DNA from: an uncultured Prevotella sp.
Lineage (GTDB): Bacteria > Bacteroidota > Bacteroidia > Bacteroidales > Bacteroidaceae
NCBI GenBank assembly: GCA_946998205.1
Contig: CAMPYJ010000007.1
Span: forward strand, 1 to 64,000
Direction: 5' to 3'
DNA: 64,000 nt
Positions within the stretch are counted from its first letter, which is position 1. Every line of letters starts with the position of its first letter. Of this stretch, positions 26,671 through 35,842 are shown in pieces. The notes under the pieces were generated by a model. It saw nothing but the letters and a program-made list of their open reading frames with translations. It had not been told where the DNA came from and made no database searches. A program made the translations under genes and the position numbers.

Positions 26671-27287
26671 AAACTCCTCAATGTATGAGCCATTCATATC
26701 CTCCCATCGTACAAGTAGGCAACGTCTTGGTGTCTCCGGATGTTTTCACGCAAAAGTTTTGTTGTGATTTAGAGGTGTGTCACGGCGCTTGTTGCGTTGA
26801 GGGCGATGCGGGAGCACCTGTCGCTGTCGAGGAAATCGCAAGCATCGAAGAGAACGTGGATGCTGTGTGGAACGAGCTGTCAGCATCCGCTCAGTCTGTC
26901 ATTGACAGGCAAGGCGTTGCGTATGTGGATAGGGATGGCGACATGGTGACAAGCATCGTTGGAGAAAAAGATTGCGTTTTTACTTGTTACCAAGAAGGGT
27001 GTTGCCTTTGTGTGTTGGAGAGAGCCTATCGAAAGGCGGAGATTGATTTTTGTAAGCCCATCTCCTGTGCGTTATACCCCATTCGGGAAAAGGCGTTGGG
27101 AAACGGACTTGTTGGACTGAATTACCACCGTTGGAAGATTTGCCAATGTGGAGTAGAGAAAGGTAACGAGCTTGATTTGCCACTTTACCAATTTCTCAAA
27201 GAGCCTTTGATACGCCGCTTTGGGCAGCAATGGTATGACGAATTGTGTGTGGTGGCACAGCAGTTGGCGCGTCAGGATCTCCTGTAA
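26664..27287 (+). CDS. DUF3109 family cysteine-rich protein
   Basis: A 207-residue protein with many conserved cysteines: FCCDLEVCHGACCVEGDAGAP (residues about 32-53), CVFTCYQEGCCLCVLERAY, and CKPISCALYPIR. This pattern is typical of DUF3109, a relative of the YkgJ zinc/iron-cluster group. The function is unknown; metal binding is likely. The ATG at 26664 overlaps the ung stop (ATGGTAA), suggesting coupling; ATG 26685 (MSHSYPP) is an alternative. It converges on the AraC regulator, and the two coding regions overlap by 16 bases at their 3' ends. Confidence 0.85.
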   Translation: MVKTPQCMSHSYPPIVQVGNVLVSPDVFTQKFCCDLEVCHGACCVEGDAGAPVAVEEIASIEENVDAVWNELSASAQSVIDRQGVAYVDRDGDMVTSIVGEKDCVFTCYQEGCCLCVLERAYRKAEIDFCKPISCALYPIREKALGNGLVGLNYHRWKICQCGVEKGNELDLPLYQFLKEPLIRRFGQQWYDELCVVAQQLARQDLL

Positions 27288-28156
27288 CTCGACGGAGACA
27301 TCCCCGTTCGGTCCTTAAAGTATTTGCCCAGAAAACTTTGATTGGGGAAGTTCATGTCTCTCGCAATTTCTTTGATGTTCTTAGAGGTGTTCTTTAATTG
27401 TACCCGCAACTCGGTAGTCACATAGCTGTCAATCCAGCTGTTCGGCGTTTCCCGGCTCACTTTCTTCACCGTTTCCGACAAATATTTAGGGGTAATCTTT
27501 AATTGTTCGGCATACCATCCTACTCTTCGAATTTGCTGGAAGTTCTGTTCAACCAATTTAAGGAAGTCTGAAAAAATCTTCTCCCCCCGGTTTTGCTTAA
27601 AGCTCGCTTGGTCTTGTTGGGCATACCATATATAATTTCCCATGTCATAGATGAGCGCGTTGAGAAAAGAACAGACGATGTCCCGGCGGAAGCGATGACT
27701 GGTGTCCATGACCTTCCTGTGCGTCATCCAGTATATGTCCAGGAAAGATTTGGCGTTTTCGTGGTTTAAGTGTAGCACGGGATGTGTTTTGGCGTAGATG
27801 AACAGTGAGGAAATTTTGTTCACACCCCTGGAGATGTCCTGCATGAAGTTCTCTGATGCTAACATGGCGATGCCTTTGAAGTCGCAGCTCAGCATGTAGT
27901 CGCTGATTACCTGTCCGTCGCTCAGAATAAGTATGTCGTTCTCTTTGATGATACACTCTTTGGTGTCAACGGTGTATTGCGCCCGTCCTTGAAGGCACAT
28001 CCCAACCAATACGCAGTTCATTTTGCGCGGCTCAAGCGGGAAGGGCAAGTTCTCAAAGTGCTCAAACATGATCAGACTGTCATCTATGTAGCAACACTCC
28101 CCCGTGACAGACTTGACGTGTTTGATTGTCACTTTTTTTATTGTCTTGTCCTGCAT
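27272..28156 (-). CDS. AraC family transcriptional regulator
   Basis: A 294-residue cytoplasmic regulator. The N-terminal 190 residues look like a cupin-type sensing domain (LVGMCLQGRAQYTVDTKECIIKENDILIL). The C-terminal 100 residues hold the two helix-turn-helix units of AraC proteins: VGWYAEQLKITPKYLSETVKK and IKEIARDMNFPNQSFLGKYFKDRTGMSPSSYRR. The ATG at 28156 begins MQDKTIKKVTIKHV; the open frame continues upstream, but a -7 box (TATCTTTG, minus strand, 28249-28242) lies 86 bases before this start. It lies directly downstream of the secreted beta-sandwich gene, a possible target. Confidence 0.9.
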   Translation of the reverse strand: MQDKTIKKVTIKHVKSVTGECCYIDDSLIMFEHFENLPFPLEPRKMNCVLVGMCLQGRAQYTVDTKECIIKENDILILSDGQVISDYMLSCDFKGIAMLASENFMQDISRGVNKISSLFIYAKTHPVLHLNHENAKSFLDIYWMTHRKVMDTSHRFRRDIVCSFLNALIYDMGNYIWYAQQDQASFKQNRGEKIFSDFLKLVEQNFQQIRRVGWYAEQLKITPKYLSETVKKVSRETPNSWIDSYVTTELRVQLKNTSKNIKEIARDMNFPNQSFLGKYFKDRTGMSPSSYRRS

Positions 28157-28241
28157 ATTCTTTTTATTTTTCAAATTAGATATGTTCAGAAACCCATCCG
28201 GCTTTTTCCGGGATGCCGTGTGGATTCTTTTGTTCGCATTG

Positions 28242-28249
28242 CAAAGATA
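28242..28249 (-). promoter_or_regulatory. -7 box of the AraC regulator
   Basis: TATCTTTG on the minus strand. No matching -33 TTTG is seen at the standard distance. The predicted leader is about 80 bases and includes the small palindrome CCGGCTTTTTCCGG (28197-28210). Confidence 0.5.
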
Positions 28250-28283
28250 AGAGAAAAATATAAAAACCGTGCGAAAAAAGATG

Positions 28284-29204
28284 TTAATATTGCAAACTGT
28301 CATGGAAATACGGAACAATTTCCAGGCCTTCAACGGATTGAATCTGTTCGTTTCTGAAGTTTCGGTCGCCGTGTATCAACACTCTCCGATAATCAGCCAC
28401 GGTGAATTTCCGGCATGCCTGCTCGTCCATCTCACCCGAGCAGGTGTATTCCAAACCGTCGACGTATATCTTTTGTCCGCGTCTGGCATTGCGCAGCGTG
28501 ATTCTCAGTTGGCCTTTGAACGCCTTGTCGAACTGATAATACACGCTGTCACCTGCCAGGTCGAAATAGCGTGGCGTATAGGTCATGTCTCTTTTTACTG
28601 CGGGGTAGCCCGTCAGATGATACCTCGAGGCGATGGCAGGCGTGTTGGTGTCGCGTGCAGGTTGCCACAAGCCCCAGTCGACGTCGTCTGAGTTCCATTT
28701 CAGCGTGTAGGCGTTGGCGTCATACCGCTCGCCGCCGTCATTGGCAAGTGACGCGTTTGCCCGCCGCGCCAGCCATCCGTCGTCCGAGCAGAAAGCCCGC
28801 TTCTCCCCATTCTTCATCCTTCCGCACAGCGAGAAGGCAATCTGCCGCCCGTTGATGTGTGGAAACGAGGGTGAATACCAGATGGCTATCGTGTTGACGC
28901 CTGGCTGCAGAAACCGGGTAACCTCCATGTTGACGCTCACCGGACGGTCGTCGTTGCCCGTCCTGTCGGGTATCCAGATGGCGGTAGATACGTTGCGCTC
29001 GTTGATGTACACGTCAACCTTGCCCGTGGTGGCTATCGTTGCCGAGGCAAACGCGGGGAGCTCTTGTAGCCGTATCTGCTGCCTGAACCAAATCTCAGAA
29101 GTGCTGTCTACCTGTTGGGCGGAAATCCAGTGAGAGCAGAAAGATTGCGAATGGACAGCCGGCGCCCACGACATCGCCATCGCAAGTATGATTGTTTTCT
29201 TCAT
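28284..29204 (-). CDS. Secreted beta-sandwich protein resembling a glycoside hydrolase N-terminal domain
   Basis: A 306-residue protein with signal peptide MKKTIILAMAMSWAPAVHSQS. It opens CSHWISAQQVDSTSEIWFRQQIRL, a pattern of sugar-binding jelly-roll domains at the start of alpha-L-rhamnosidases and family 2 hydrolases. It has typical strands (ATTGKVDVYINERNV; RFLQPGVNTIAIWY; LRITLRNARRGQKIYVDGLEYTCSG). It ends without any catalytic domain, so it may be a stand-alone binding protein or a shortened descendant of a hydrolase. A good promoter precedes it and an AraC regulator follows. Confidence 0.65.
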   Translation of the reverse strand: MKKTIILAMAMSWAPAVHSQSFCSHWISAQQVDSTSEIWFRQQIRLQELPAFASATIATTGKVDVYINERNVSTAIWIPDRTGNDDRPVSVNMEVTRFLQPGVNTIAIWYSPSFPHINGRQIAFSLCGRMKNGEKRAFCSDDGWLARRANASLANDGGERYDANAYTLKWNSDDVDWGLWQPARDTNTPAIASRYHLTGYPAVKRDMTYTPRYFDLAGDSVYYQFDKAFKGQLRITLRNARRGQKIYVDGLEYTCSGEMDEQACRKFTVADYRRVLIHGDRNFRNEQIQSVEGLEIVPYFHDSLQY

Positions 29205-29363
29205 GAATCAATAGTTTGTCACGCTTCAGGACGTTGCTTTCTTGCCGTCTTCTTCAGTAAGACGAGCTTGCCTTTGTCCCTCATCCCGTCGTGGTGGCCT
29301 TGCCGCGTCTCAGTACTGTTCTTGCTTGTTTCCCGCGCATGAATGCCTGCCTTTATGGTTATG

Positions 29364-29394
29364 CAAAAATAATGAATTCTGCATAAATGGCAAA
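29364..29394 (-). promoter_or_regulatory. Promoter of the secreted beta-sandwich gene
   Basis: Minus strand: TTTG (29394-29391), a 19-base spacer, then TATTTTTG (29371-29364). A full match to the Bacteroidota consensus. The leader would be about 150 bases. Confidence 0.7.
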
Positions 29395-29733
29395 ACGTCG
29401 TCCGTGAATAATTCGTTGGCACCGGACGATGGCGGAGCTCGGGTGGGGTGGACTTGAAGGATGGAGGGCTGAAAAACAATCTGTCGGCGCGTTCTCCTCG
29501 CACCTCGTTGGCAAGGCCTTCAGGGCGCATTTTCAATAGCATGCAGATTGGTGCTCTAACTCATTCAGATTGGCGTTCAAACTCAATCAGATTGGGGCTC
29601 AAACTCAATCAGATTGGCATTTCAAATCGTTCATGTTGGTTGTAAGCATAAGGGCTGTTCTATAAATTACCACCGTAAAGTTTTTTTTTCATGTCAGTTT
29701 TTTTACGTTTTGTCATCTTGTGGACTCTTTTTA

Positions 29734-29926
29734 GGCGGTTCTATAAATTAGCTTTGACAGATTGTGAGACTGTTTTTGAGGTCAATTTGTTTGTGAGTGA
29801 AGGAGTATAGCAGGCTATACGACTGAACGAACAAACAAATTGAACCAAAAAGAGACCGCAAGATGACAAAACGTAAACTGTCCAACATACAAAAAAACTT
29901 TACGGCGATAATTTATAGAACCGCCC
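29734..29926. repeat. 193-bp MITE-like element, subfamily A, inner copy
   Basis: Same orientation and nearly the same sequence as 10945-11137. It is flanked by TTTA on both sides (29730-29733 and 29927-29930), a target duplication. The central palindrome is GTATAGC-AG-GCTATAC. Confidence 0.88.
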
Positions 29927-29930
29927 TTTA

Positions 29931-29994
29931 TATAAAACAGGCTGCGCCTCAACAATTCAAACAAGCTTGATTGTATTCGGCTTGCTCCGTTTTT
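29931..29994. repeat. 65-bp hairpin module inside the outer element
   Basis: It begins TATAAAACAGGCTGCGCC and ends TTCGGCTTGCTCCGTTTTT. It is nearly identical to 62108-62172 and occupies the same position within its host element (after CTTTTT, before GGTTCAA). Its inner stem is ACAA/TTGT plus TCAA/TTGA. Confidence 0.85.
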
Positions 29995-30124
29995 GGTTCA
30001 ATTTGTTTGTGAGTGAAGGAGTATAGCGAGCTATACGACTGAACGAACAAGCAAATTGACCTCAAAAATAGTCTCACAATCTGTCAAAGCTAATTTATAG
30101 AACTGCCCTTTATAGAACCGCCCA

Positions 30125-30167
30125 TAAAAAAAACGAGGATGTGCCATGGGTAGGGCGCATCCTCGTT
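30125..30167 (-). terminator. Terminator of the secreted cysteine protease
   Basis: Stem AACGAGGAT / ATCCTCGTT extended by GCGCC/GGCAC with imperfect pairing, followed on the minus strand by a run of T. It lies 26 bases downstream of the protease stop. Confidence 0.8.
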
Positions 30168-30192
30168 GAGTTGTCTTTGTGTCGTTAGCAAA

Positions 30193-33100
30193 CTATGGTA
30201 TTACCACTTTTTTCCCACCTCTGATGTAAATGCCGGCGGGCAGGCTGTTGATCGACGTACCTACATATTGTCCTTGCAGGTTGTAGATGCGCGTGTCGGT
30301 GCTGTTGTGGTTTTGCTCAACGCCGTTGATGCCAGTCTCGTTTGACAATCTTCCATACGCTTTGATTTCTTTGAGTACCAGCGAGGTGACCCCTTTCATC
30401 TGTGCTTCGGTAAATTCAAAGCGGATGTATGGTTGGAAAATAGGAATCTTCAGGCGTATGGTGCTCTTGTTATAGTAAGGTATGCGCACCTTTTCATACG
30501 CAGTCCAGTCCTTTCCGTTGTTGCTCACCCAAATGGTTGCCTTGCCTGCGTTGTAGCTGCGGCTTTGTTGTCTGTTGCCCATTCTGGCCTGAACCAGGTA
30601 CAACCTCTCGATACATCTTCCCTTCGAGCTGTTCTGCACGTCGATGGTGTGCGGATAAGGAGCGCCGTCTTTGCTGCGCCATTGTGTGTTGTCCTTTCCG
30701 TCTACGGCGTTGCTTGCCTTTTGGTTTGCGTTGTTATTCTCATCTGAACAACTCTTGAAGATGAGCTGTACAGGCTGCTCAAGGCTGGCATCGTTAGCTT
30801 TCGTTCCGTAAAATTCAACTGTGTTCAGCGTCATGAGGCTTCCTTGCCATGCGTTTTCATTGAAGGTTAGGCGCATGTAGCGTTTTGTCACCGGCTTCAT
30901 GAGGTTGACGGCTGGGCTTTCCATGTCTAAGAAATGGTGGTTGTTGTCAAGCATTTCCCACTGATTCATATCATCACTTTGCTCAACGGTTACGCTGACA
31001 GCCCTGTATCGGCTTTCGCGCTTGTTCGTTATCTTCAAGGCATGAATGACGTCGAGGCTTGCCCTGTCGATGGTGAAGCTGTGAGGAAATCCCTTTTCAC
31101 CACCAGCATATTGGCTGTGCCAATATGTGCCTTCGTCAGCATCGAGTGCCAGTTCTGCAAATCCGTTGCCGTCTTGTTCGCTCTGCGTCTCTTCATCACT
31201 CACCTTTACGATGCGGTATGAAGACCTGTCCAACGGTTTGTAGCCGTTGATTTTTTCCCCTTCGGCAGGTGAGAAGTCAATGGCAAACACGCCTCGTGAC
31301 GACACCCAGGCATCTCCACCAGGACCAAAATTGTCGCGAGTGGCATTACATCCTTGACCTGACTGGTCGGGTATGCTTGTTCCGATCTCCGTGGTGTTGA
31401 ACTGATAGTAGCACTTTAACTGATTGTCGTTAACGGCTTTGGATAGCTCATCGCCACTCAGAGGAGCAATGCAGTAACGGCGTAGGTCGGTTTTACTGAG
31501 TACCTTCCCCCAAACCCTGAACTCATCGAAGATGCCGTCGGCTTGTGCTTCGCCCCCTATGCGTACCTTTGAGACGTTGTCGGTGCCGTTGTCACCGGAG
31601 AGAGTGAGCGACTTGAACAACGTTCCGTCACGATACAAGTTCACCGTAGTCTTATTTGCAGTGATGGCGTAGTGGTGCCATTGTCCGGAAATGATGAAGT
31701 CATCGCTGATTTGGAAAGTCTGGTTGCCCATCTTCAGTGTCGCACCTCCCTTTGGTTGTGCCATCAGGCTTGCCACCTCCGAGCCATTGGTGTCCAGCAC
31801 ATAGACACCATTCGACGCCGATGAGGCAAACGTTGGCTTCAGCCAATAATCAATAGTCCAATCGGAACTGATGTTGTCCAACTGACCTGTGGTCATCGTC
31901 TTGTATGACTTGTTGCCTACCGTTGAGAAGTTCAAGCCGCGTTGTGCGTCTGCATTACATACGATGACGGCTTGATCTTTGACCAACTTGTCGCTTCCCT
32001 GTGCATTTTCAACAGTGTAATACAATTTGTACACGCCTGCACGTTGTGGCTTGAAGCGATATGGATTGCCTGTTCCATTGTACACCTGATTGTTGCTTAC
32101 TAATGACCAGTAGAACTCTGTTGGCTCATATTTGGAGGCGTCTGTCAGCGTCACCTCTTCGTTCTTCAATACTACTTGGTCATCTTTACTTGTCTTATAA
32201 CCAGCCTTGGGAGCCGACGCAGCTACGTTGAGGCGTTTTGTCTGCGTGTACTTCTTGCCTTCTGCGGATGTTACGGTAAGGGTAACGGTATGTGTTCCGG
32301 CTTTCATGAACACGGCTGAAATGTTGCGATGGTCAGAGGTTTTTATGTCGGCTCCATCTAATTGCCAAGCGTAAGTACAACCCGACACTTCGTTCGTTGC
32401 CAAGAATGATACTCGTTCTGACGCCTTTACTGTCTCGTTGGTTATCGTAAAGTCGGCCGAAGGTTCTATGGCTTTGACGTTGACTTGGTAGGTTGTCTGC
32501 TGCGTTTGCCCATTGATGTCGGTTGTTGTCAGTGTAACGGTTTGGTTACCTGCTGTATTGAATTTGAAACTTGCATCGTGTGCCGTGGTTTGTGCAGGTG
32601 TCGCACCTGTGGCTGTCCATGTTCTCTTCATGACACCTACCGATGTTGTAGCCGATAATGTAAGCACATCGCCCTTGTTTACCTGTGTTGGTCCTTGAAT
32701 GGCAGCAGGGGGTAGGGCTTGTTTGCGAATGGTCTCATTGTTTGCTTGTACTGTGTTGTGTGCGCCATTGGGCAAGAATTTGGCATGGTTGCCGTGGGCT
32801 GCGTCAACCAAGAGAACGTTTCCGTTTTTGTTGATGGTGTTCATTTTGAAATAAGCCAACAATCCCTTCTCACTTCCTGGATTGGCAATAGGAGTTTGGT
32901 AGTTGTCTTTTATCTCTTGTGCAGTACGAGCTACTTCCCATATTCGCAGGTCGTCAATGCATCCATGCAATCCATCGTTGTTGGTTGCCCCAAAAAGAAG
33001 TCCATCCGATATAGCAGGCATGCCACTGTGGAACTGTGAGCTGAATTGCCCCTTGCGTTCGCCATTGGCATACAGTGTCATGGTGTTCCCATCGATTACC

Positions 33101-35199
33101 AATGCGATGTGTGTCCATTTGTTGGTTTCAAGAATGGGTTCAGAGTCGCTTCGGTTGCCGTTTTGCGTGTTCCAGCCAAAAGTAAGTTTATGGTTGTTGT
33201 TGGCATGTAGCCAGAATGTACCCCATCCGGCGCCAACTTTTTGGTTCCAGTCGCATACGGATGAAGGCTTGAGCCAATACTCTATCGTGAATTTCTGATG
33301 AGGTGTTGCTGTTACGTTAGGCACAACGAACCCTCCGCTTCTTGTGAATTGCAGTACGTCGTTGTCGTAAACGGCATCTGCATTTTGTGGCAATGCAGCC
33401 GAGTTGGACGCGGCACTGAGCTTTTGCTTGCCGTTTATCTTGTATGAAGCCTTTACATAGAAAGAGCCGTCTGTTGATGTCGGCGCATAATGGGTGGATG
33501 TTGTCTCGGTGATTTTATTTCCGCTTTGGTAAACAATGTATGTCTCAGGCTTGGACAATCCTTTCACAGGCTCAGCCCATGTAAGCTGTTTGTTGTCATC
33601 GAATGCCAAGTTGTAGGGCGCGTTAACCGATTCTTGTGTCACCACACCCGACACACAAGTGGTCTGTCCACCGTTCTTAATAGGAACGTCTTCAGTGCAT
33701 ATTGGCATTTCCACGCCCTTTTCGTTCATGGCGTAGTCGATGATGCTTACCGATTTCACGCTTCCTTTACCCGTTGCGCTACCCTTACTGTTGATGGTGA
33801 GGAAGTATTTTACGGGACGTGAAAAGTCAATTCCTTCGCAAAGGTCGGTCAAGTCTACGCCAAACTCCATTGGCTCATAGTGCATTTTTCCATCCGCCCA
33901 TCGTCCCAATAGCGGCGTTTCGGCATCGTCAGGGTTTTTGTCTCCATCGCCAGTATAGTTGATATACATAAACACAGACTCTTTGTCTGGCTTTGTAGCC
34001 GTAGGGTCTTGACTTACTCCAACCTTCACACTGATTTCCGACCGCTTGCTGTATTGCATGGTTACTTTCATGGTTTGTTGCGGCACATAGTTCTGGCGTA
34101 GGTAGTACAGCTCTGGCCACCAGCCGCCACCCGTGTAAGCCTCAACCTGCGAACCATCATCGTTGGTCAAGGTGTGCTTACCCGTCTTGCTGTTGGTTAC
34201 GCCTCCTGCCATGGGGTAGGGTACGTAGCACAACCCCTTATCCGCAAAACCAGTGCCCCATGAGTTGGCGAAAATCCATGCGCCCCGCTCGTCTTGGCCT
34301 AAACGGTTCTTCGTTTCCCCGTATACGCCATTCTTGTCTAAGTCGAACACCACACGGTCATCGTAACCCACTAAGGTGATGGCGTGGTCGGCAGTGTCAT
34401 ACCTCCACCTCTCTATGTAATGCTTACCTACGACGCCTGCCTTTCTGTTGGCTTCCACATCGGCTACCGGTTTTATGACACAGCCTGATATACCACAGCC
34501 CAATCCAGCGATGCCACCTACGATATGGGTACCATTTTCATCGGTAACGGTAGGCCATGAGGGGTCACCATTATGGTTGAACAGCCAACGTTTGATAGCT
34601 TCCATTCCCTCAGGGGTGTCCGATCCTTTGGGGAAGTTAGCCGTTCCTGTGATGCGGTTGAACATGGCGTTGTGCCAACATTCATAGCCTTGCATCCATC
34701 CGGCGTCATTAGAATCAACTTCGTATGCTCCGTAAATGCTGCTGATGTCCCAGCCTCCGTACACGTCACCGGTAGGATAGCCTATATACCGTGCCATGTA
34801 GTCTTTGCTAAGTCCGTTGTACGAAAACGGATACTCAAAATGTGGCGGCAACCGGTGTTCAATCTTCGATGCGTCAGAGAGCCTAAAAGCATTCCATTCG
34901 TATGTCATCATGTAGCCAATACGTGAAGATGCGCCGCACGACCCACCTGTTTGTCCGAAGATAGGTGGAAACCATTTGGCATTGGCATTGTTGACATAGG
35001 CGGGCAGCGAGGCGCGCGTCGCACGGGTGCGCATGCCTGCTTTGTCTGCTCTTCCACTGATGTTACGCATCAGCGACGGGTCTGGTGCGTAAGTAGGTGT
35101 ATAATCTTTGTATTTGCTCTTGTCCACTTTCTCAAACTGTTGTGCTGAAGAGCCAAGGGCAGAAGACAAAAATGCAAGCAGTAAAAGTTGATACTTCAT
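30193..35199 (-). CDS. Giant secreted C1-family cysteine protease with LamG, PKD and discoidin domains
   Basis: A 1668-residue exported protein (signal peptide MKYQLLLLAFLSSALGSSAQ). Residues 60-340 form a papain-type domain with oxyanion Q83, nucleophile C88 in GGSCGAS, H272 in DHAITLVGYDD and N312 in FANSWGTG; the Q-C spacing is one residue shorter than in papain. After a linker and an Fn3-like segment (about 530-610) come a LamG-like domain (630-765), three PKD-like domains (833-1080), a second LamG (1090-1240) and two discoidin-like domains (1300-1616). A C-terminal sorting tail ends IYNLQGQYVGTSINSLPAGIYIR. Likely a surface or secreted protease that binds glycans or host matrix. Confidence 0.88.
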   Translation of the reverse strand: MKYQLLLLAFLSSALGSSAQQFEKVDKSKYKDYTPTYAPDPSLMRNISGRADKAGMRTRATRASLPAYVNNANAKWFPPIFGQTGGSCGASSRIGYMMTYEWNAFRLSDASKIEHRLPPHFEYPFSYNGLSKDYMARYIGYPTGDVYGGWDISSIYGAYEVDSNDAGWMQGYECWHNAMFNRITGTANFPKGSDTPEGMEAIKRWLFNHNGDPSWPTVTDENGTHIVGGIAGLGCGISGCVIKPVADVEANRKAGVVGKHYIERWRYDTADHAITLVGYDDRVVFDLDKNGVYGETKNRLGQDERGAWIFANSWGTGFADKGLCYVPYPMAGGVTNSKTGKHTLTNDDGSQVEAYTGGGWWPELYYLRQNYVPQQTMKVTMQYSKRSEISVKVGVSQDPTATKPDKESVFMYINYTGDGDKNPDDAETPLLGRWADGKMHYEPMEFGVDLTDLCEGIDFSRPVKYFLTINSKGSATGKGSVKSVSIIDYAMNEKGVEMPICTEDVPIKNGGQTTCVSGVVTQESVNAPYNLAFDDNKQLTWAEPVKGLSKPETYIVYQSGNKITETTSTHYAPTSTDGSFYVKASYKINGKQKLSAASNSAALPQNADAVYDNDVLQFTRSGGFVVPNVTATPHQKFTIEYWLKPSSVCDWNQKVGAGWGTFWLHANNNHKLTFGWNTQNGNRSDSEPILETNKWTHIALVIDGNTMTLYANGERKGQFSSQFHSGMPAISDGLLFGATNNDGLHGCIDDLRIWEVARTAQEIKDNYQTPIANPGSEKGLLAYFKMNTINKNGNVLLVDAAHGNHAKFLPNGAHNTVQANNETIRKQALPPAAIQGPTQVNKGDVLTLSATTSVGVMKRTWTATGATPAQTTAHDASFKFNTAGNQTVTLTTTDINGQTQQTTYQVNVKAIEPSADFTITNETVKASERVSFLATNEVSGCTYAWQLDGADIKTSDHRNISAVFMKAGTHTVTLTVTSAEGKKYTQTKRLNVAASAPKAGYKTSKDDQVVLKNEEVTLTDASKYEPTEFYWSLVSNNQVYNGTGNPYRFKPQRAGVYKLYYTVENAQGSDKLVKDQAVIVCNADAQRGLNFSTVGNKSYKTMTTGQLDNISSDWTIDYWLKPTFASSASNGVYVLDTNGSEVASLMAQPKGGATLKMGNQTFQISDDFIISGQWHHYAITANKTTVNLYRDGTLFKSLTLSGDNGTDNVSKVRIGGEAQADGIFDEFRVWGKVLSKTDLRRYCIAPLSGDELSKAVNDNQLKCYYQFNTTEIGTSIPDQSGQGCNATRDNFGPGGDAWVSSRGVFAIDFSPAEGEKINGYKPLDRSSYRIVKVSDEETQSEQDGNGFAELALDADEGTYWHSQYAGGEKGFPHSFTIDRASLDVIHALKITNKRESRYRAVSVTVEQSDDMNQWEMLDNNHHFLDMESPAVNLMKPVTKRYMRLTFNENAWQGSLMTLNTVEFYGTKANDASLEQPVQLIFKSCSDENNNANQKASNAVDGKDNTQWRSKDGAPYPHTIDVQNSSKGRCIERLYLVQARMGNRQQSRSYNAGKATIWVSNNGKDWTAYEKVRIPYYNKSTIRLKIPIFQPYIRFEFTEAQMKGVTSLVLKEIKAYGRLSNETGINGVEQNHNSTDTRIYNLQGQYVGTSINSLPAGIYIRGGKKVVIP

Positions 35200-35286
35200 G
35201 AATGTTGTTTTTATGATAATGATGGTTAGTAATTCCTACATTCTTATATGGTAACTGGATAGTACAACCGTTCCCATACGATATTG

Positions 35287-35294
35287 CAAATATA
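35287..35294 (-). promoter_or_regulatory. -7 box of the cysteine protease gene
   Basis: TATATTTG on the minus strand, about 88 bases before the start codon. The nearest upstream TTTG has a spacer of only 11 bases, so the -33 element is unclear. Confidence 0.45.
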
Positions 35295-35557
35295 CATCAT
35301 TTTTTCAAATAAATGATATAATGTCTTGATAAATTCATCTGGCGTGGTTCAAATCGTTCGCTCAAATCTCATGACGTGCGTTTACAGGCTAGTCTCTATT
35401 GTATCTTGAAATACACGGACGGTAGTTTTCGGGCGATTCACAATGATGTCAGTTTGGGTATTTGTCTCAAAGGTTGATGTTTCGCAGGTTATTGGCGAAA
35501 GGTTGTTTGCCTCTGGCAGGTCTTTTGACAAGGTATGTGCAACGTGGAATGCAAAAA

Positions 35558-35595
35558 TAAAAACCGCATCTCAACATTATGGAGATGCGGTTTTT
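35558..35595. terminator. Bidirectional terminator hairpin
   Basis: A perfect 12-bp stem AAACCGCATCTC / GAGATGCGGTTT with A-rich and T-rich flanks on either side. On the minus strand it would end the alaS transcript after the mobile element at 35649-35841. Confidence 0.75.
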
Positions 35596-35648
35596 GTGAA
35601 AATATCCTACCGACAAAGGCATTTGCCTTTGATGATGAACTATATTTA

Positions 35649-35841
35649 GGCTGGTTCTATAAATTACCACCGCACATAGTCATCAAATGTTTATGAAATA
35701 CGTTTTGTTATCTTTTGGCTTCTTTTTGGTTCAAAATGTAAGTTCGTTCAGTCGTGTAGCTCGCTACACTCCTTCACTCTCTTGCATTTTGACCTCAAAA
35801 ATAAGCTCAAAATCTAACAAAGCTAATTTATAGAACCAGCC
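35649..35841. repeat. 193-bp MITE-like element, subfamily B
   Basis: The ends are GGCTGGTTCTATAAATTA (35649-35666) and its complement (35824-35841), flanked by TTTA on both sides (35645-35648, 35842-35845). The central palindrome is GTGTAGC-TC-GCTACAC. Orientation is opposite to subfamily A. The right end touches the alaS stop codon region, so the element inserted immediately downstream of alaS. Confidence 0.9.
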
Positions 35842-35842
35842 T

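Larger units (their letters stand above)
29652..30108. repeat. Nested insertion: outer MITE-like element split by an inner element plus a 65-bp module
   Basis: The outer left arm begins GGGCTGTTCTATAAATTA (29652-29669). Its right arm resumes at GGTTCAATTTG (29995) and ends TAATTTATAGAACTGCCC (30091-30108). Between the arms lie a complete 193-bp element (29734-29926) and the hairpin module (29931-29994). Without the inserts the outer element is about 195 bp. The right end is followed by TTTATAGAACCGCCC (30109-30123), the end of yet another element. Confidence 0.85.
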
